Positions 23,617 through 25,817 of a stretch of 25,817 nucleotides of DNA are shown here, piece after piece. Position numbers and translations under genes: made by a program. The notes under the pieces were generated by a model that was not told the DNA's origin, did not search any database, and was given only the letters and a program-made list of their open reading frames with translations. The DNA is from Nitrococcus sp. (GTDB lineage Bacteria > Pseudomonadota > Gammaproteobacteria > Nitrococcales > Nitrococcaceae). Numbering within the stretch: position 1 is the stretch's first letter; each line of letters begins with the position of its first letter. The stretch lies in the NCBI GenBank assembly GCA_030452365.1, contig JAKDMK010000001.1, positions 1 through 25,817 of the forward strand, read 5' to 3'.

Positions 23617-23748
23617 TCAATGCTCGGCACTGGATCGCATAACCGCATCGGCCCGGGCAAGAAGCGTCGCGAAAAAGGCCGCGAATACGCCCGCCATAAG
23701 CCCCAAGATTCCGGCGAGCGTACAGGGAGCGACGCAGATTGTGCCGGT
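23617..23748 (-). pseudogene. Membrane-helix tail, possibly from a Wzz-like chain-length regulator
   Basis: Directly after the mlaC stop, the same frame stays open for 43 more codons to a TGA at 23617. It encodes CTLAGILGLMAGVFAAFFAT followed by LLARADAVMRSSAEH. One hydrophobic helix with GLMAGVFAAF and a short basic/polar tail resembles the last transmembrane segment of Wzz/GumC polysaccharide co-polymerases, which often read 'GLMLGVFxAF'. There is no start with a ribosome site apart from an ATG within the helix. Polysaccharide genes follow. It may be the end of a deleted wzz gene, or a readthrough tail of MlaC. Confidence 0.35.
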
Positions 23749-24393
23749 TTATGGGGCCGGGCGAGCATTGCGTTGCTCCAGCTCATCGAGAAACTGATCG
23801 AGTCCCTCATCGCGGATCTGGGTGCTAAACGAGCTGCGGTAATTCTGCACCAAGCTGATGCCATCCAGGGTTACGTCGTAGATCTTCCATCCGGCGTTTG
23901 TCTTATGCAGCCGGTAATCGACTGGAATCTCCGGACCATCGGGCTGCTGGATCACCGTCCTGACTAGGGCCCGGTTACCAGAGGAGGTGTATTGCGTGCC
24001 ATTGAAGCCTACGGTTTGACCGGAATATTGCGACAACGAATAGCCATAGGTTTTCACGAGCAGCTTGCGGAACGCTTTGACGAAGCGCGCCTGCTGCTCG
24101 GGACTGGCTGTACGCCAGATCTGAGCGAGCACAAAACGGCTCATGAGCTGGAAATCGAAATGGTTGATCACAAGATCCTTGACTTGCTCATAGATGCGCG
24201 CCGGCCGCTCTTTGAGCTCACTCTGGTGCTCTTCCAGAAGCTTTAATACTTGCTCCGTAGTCTGCTTGATCAACTGCTCAGGGGGTAGGATTTTGGCCGC
24301 CGCGAGCGCGGAAGAGTTGATGGCCGCAAGCAGCCAGAGCGCGGTAGCCGAAGACGCCGCGATACGCCGCATCCAACTCCGTGTCGAACTCAT
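23749..24393 (-). CDS. mlaC: MlaC-type periplasmic phospholipid-binding protein
   Basis: This 214-residue exported protein of the MlaC/Ttg2D family carries phospholipids between the outer-membrane MlaA complex and the inner-membrane MlaFEDB transporter. It has a signal peptide (RRIAASSATALWLLAAINSS, cleavage near ALA-AAK). Family segments are then VINHFDFQLMSRFVLAQIWR, then SPEQQARFVKAFRKLLVKTY, and GWKIYDVTLDGISLVQNYRS. E. coli MlaC has 211 residues. The frame is open from 24420, but ATG 24393 is chosen because AGGAGGAG lies just upstream. No mlaF, mlaE, mlaD or mlaB gene adjoins it. A MITE-like element lies 94 bp upstream of the start. Confidence 0.92.
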   Translation of the reverse strand: MSSTRSWMRRIAASSATALWLLAAINSSALAAAKILPPEQLIKQTTEQVLKLLEEHQSELKERPARIYEQVKDLVINHFDFQLMSRFVLAQIWRTASPEQQARFVKAFRKLLVKTYGYSLSQYSGQTVGFNGTQYTSSGNRALVRTVIQQPDGPEIPVDYRLHKTNAGWKIYDVTLDGISLVQNYRSSFSTQIRDEGLDQFLDELEQRNARPAP

Positions 24394-24486
24394 CGCTCCT
24401 CCTGCGAAGACCTGTCGCACGGACAGGATCTGGTTGTCGTGCGCAGCGGATTAGACCATGTAACAACTTGGTTTTAAACAGAAATA

Positions 24487-24629
24487 GTAACTGCTCGCCC
24501 CCGTCATCCTGCGCGCAGCGGAGCGCAGTCGCAGGATCCAGCGACTAGATTCTGCGACATCGCCTGGCGGCTCCGCGCAGAATGACAGTACGGAAAAGTC
24601 ATCCTGCGCAGAAGGGGGTAAGCACTTAC
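24487..24629. mobile_element. MITE-like non-coding element, copy B (143 bp)
   Basis: This is the inverse of the element at 16493-16636. Ends are GTAACTGCT and AGCACTTAC (8 of 9 paired). The flanking octamers are CAGAAATA (24479-24486) and CCGAAATA (24630-24637), identical at seven of eight positions, as expected for an older target duplication. It keeps both internal hairpins. It lies in the mlaC upstream region, so it may have separated mlaC from its promoter or from earlier operon genes. Confidence 0.82.
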
Positions 24630-24815
24630 CCGAAATATTCACAACGAGGGGTGTGTCTCGCTCAACCAAGTGATGTAATGATCGTTCTAGAAATAACGCC
24701 GCGGACGAAGCCAGACGAGGTCGCCGAAGTCGGATTCTACCCCAGAGAGGCTTGAAGGCTACAGGCTCAGTTTCGAGATGTCGGGAAGAATGTAATCAAA
24801 AGACAGACACAGAGA

Positions 24816-24845
24816 AGGACAAGGCTACTGGATCCGCCGTATAAT
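24816..24845 (+). promoter_or_regulatory. Sigma-70-type promoter for the 24883 gene
   Basis: A perfect -10 box TATAAT (24840-24845) is preceded by AGGACA (24816-24821, four of six bases of TTGACA) at 18 bp spacing. Transcription would begin near 24852, after the ATG at 24850. This supports translation from the in-frame ATG at 24883. Confidence 0.6.
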
Positions 24846-24882
24846 TGTCATGTTGTTACCACCGTCGTGGGGGAGCGTTGGG

Positions 24883-25817
24883 ATGACGCCGCAATCGACC
24901 TTCATGGTGCTCGCGCCGTTGGCCGACGGGCAGGAGGCAGGCCTGCGTGCCGTGCTTGCCTCAATGAATCTGCGGCCGGGCGTGGTAGATCCCGAGAACT
25001 CACTCGTTCCGTTTGGCCAATTCGAGCGCCTGCATTTTGCACGTTTCGTCATCCTCGATGCACCAACGGCCAGGGAGGTGATCGTCTATGGTCTCCCGCC
25101 CAGGCAATGGCCGACCTCGCTGGTGTTTATCGGCGACTGCGACGGTCCCGCCGAGACCTTCCTTACTGACCTCGACCGGCGCGCCGATGCCGGCCTGCGC
25201 CGGATCTTCGGCTTCTGCCGCGGCTTTTCGGACCAAGTTGACCTGCTCGATTGGATGCGGCGGCATGAATGCCCCCCGGCGGCAAACTACGTCAATTGGA
25301 TCGGGCGCACCGTAGTGCAAATCCACGAGGAGCGGGCTCTGCGCGCCGCGCTGGTCGAGCACCTGCAGCACGATGCCGGCAAACCCGGCGCAGAGCCGCC
25401 CACCGCCGTACGCGAGCGTCTAGTTCGATTCGTGCATGCGGAGCGCCAGGCGGGACGCCTCCACCTCTCACCCGCTGAGCCGACGCCGGCGGACTGGCGC
25501 ATTCGTAATCTACTGCACGCGGTCGGCGTACCGCTCGCGCTGCTCGTTCTGGCGCCGTTTCTGGTGCTCGCTGCACCGTTACTGATCTACCAGCTGCGCT
25601 CCCGAGAGAAGACCGACCCGGAGATCACGCCCGAGCCCGACCAAGATCATATGCACCGCTTGACCGAACTCGAGGATCACGACGTAACCAACCAGTTCAC
25701 GGTTTTCGGTGAGATCAAACCCGGCCGTTTCCGTCGCCGGACCATCATGTTTTTGCTGTGGCTGCTCGATTATTCGGCTCGCCACATTTACACCCGTGGC
25801 TATCTTACCCGCGTCAA
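24883..25817 (+). CDS. Unrecognised membrane-associated protein (3' end beyond window)
   Basis: The frame runs without a stop from ATG 24883 to the window edge, giving over 310 residues. It starts MTPQSTFMVLAPLADGQEAG. The N-terminal domain contains VPFGQFERLHFARFVILD and TSLVFIGDCDGPAETFLTDL, which looks like a ferredoxin-like α+β unit. A membrane helix follows (HAVGVPLALLVLAPFLVLAA, near residue 210-230), then LTELEDHDVTNQFTVFGEIK and DYSARHIYTRGYLTRV. I recall similar large bacterial proteins annotated as hypothetical, some of which repeat an 'HFARWVFLD' segment further on. I cannot assign a function. The ATG at 24850 is in frame, but the promoter position and the GGGGGAG seven bases before 24883 favour the later start. 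Confidence 0.75.
   Translation, partial: MTPQSTFMVLAPLADGQEAGLRAVLASMNLRPGVVDPENSLVPFGQFERLHFARFVILDAPTAREVIVYGLPPRQWPTSLVFIGDCDGPAETFLTDLDRRADAGLRRIFGFCRGFSDQVDLLDWMRRHECPPAANYVNWIGRTVVQIHEERALRAALVEHLQHDAGKPGAEPPTAVRERLVRFVHAERQAGRLHLSPAEPTPADWRIRNLLHAVGVPLALLVLAPFLVLAAPLLIYQLRSREKTDPEITPEPDQDHMHRLTELEDHDVTNQFTVFGEIKPGRFRRRTIMFLLWLLDYSARHIYTRGYLTRV

Larger units (their letters stand above)
24394..24882. other. Divergent intergenic region upstream of mlaC and the 24883 gene
   Basis: About 490 bp without a supported gene. It contains the second MITE-like element (24487-24629) and the promoter of the rightward gene (24816-24845). In 24630-24815 I see AT-richer sequence than the surroundings but no frame or repeat I can name. 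Confidence 0.5.

Noticed and set aside
22449..23642. A 397-codon plus-strand open frame
   Set aside because: It is antisense to the TviB-type dehydrogenase and has no recognisable motif.
1..25817. CRISPR arrays, tRNA or rRNA genes
   Set aside because: No regularly spaced direct repeats were seen. No tRNA-like TTC-loop and acceptor combination or rRNA segment was found by reading.

Overview
The window looks like chromosomal DNA of a GC-rich gammaproteobacterium. This placement is inferred from gene content, not proven. The content includes a YedI-type DUF808 protein, ChaA, the glutathione-dependent formaldehyde pathway, HugZ, an HPF-like protein, ETF-ubiquinone oxidoreductase, MlaC, a TviB/epimerase polysaccharide pair and a NarL-type two-component system. 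Most genes are recognisable housekeeping or accessory functions. The striking theme is decay and small mobile sequences: at least four genes are broken, and several short palindromic or transposon-derived elements sit in or beside genes.

Region 1 (1-6117). It opens with the tail of a helical-repeat protein. A small lipoprotein gene then precedes a DUF808 membrane protein gene. Next come an amidohydrolase that has lost its middle third (minus strand), the ChaA cation/proton antiporter, and a second copy of the lipoprotein with its upstream region. The two lipoprotein modules form direct repeats of about 0.32 kb and share a conserved 11-bp palindrome. After them lie a MazF/PemK toxin remnant, an NAD-type isocitrate dehydrogenase gene interrupted by one amber codon, and a DUF433/DUF5615 toxin-antitoxin-like pair.

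Region 2 (6394-11341). Glutathione-dependent formaldehyde dehydrogenase and S-formylglutathione hydrolase lie in tandem and oxidise formaldehyde to formate. A membrane diguanylate cyclase gene may overlap the hydrolase gene. A phasin gene follows, then HugZ-like and HPF-like genes on the minus strand.

Region 3 (11342-16655, minus strand). An acyl-CoA synthetase lies upstream of ETF-ubiquinone oxidoreductase, a pairing that fits fatty-acid activation followed by electron transfer to quinone. A DUF29 gene follows. The alkB DNA-repair gene is split near its sixth codon by a 144-bp non-coding element. That element has 9-bp terminal inverted repeats and a perfect 8-bp target duplication. Removing the element and one duplicate restores a 216-codon alkB. 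A second copy lies at 24487-24629, upstream of mlaC, again with an 8-bp duplication (7 of 8 matching).

Region 4 (16726-25817). A NarL-family response regulator is paired with a histidine kinase whose N-terminal receiver lacks the phospho-acceptor Asp. An M48 peptidase has lost its N-terminal membrane segment at a 32-bp half-palindrome. YqaE/Pmp3 and DUF4112 genes follow. A UDP-sugar epimerase and a TviB-type dehydrogenase (minus strand) are separated by another copy of the same half-palindrome. Then come a 43-codon membrane-helix remnant that may be a Wzz tail, and an orphan mlaC. The window ends inside an unrecognised membrane protein gene that has a clear promoter.

No tRNA, rRNA, CRISPR array or intact transposase gene was seen.
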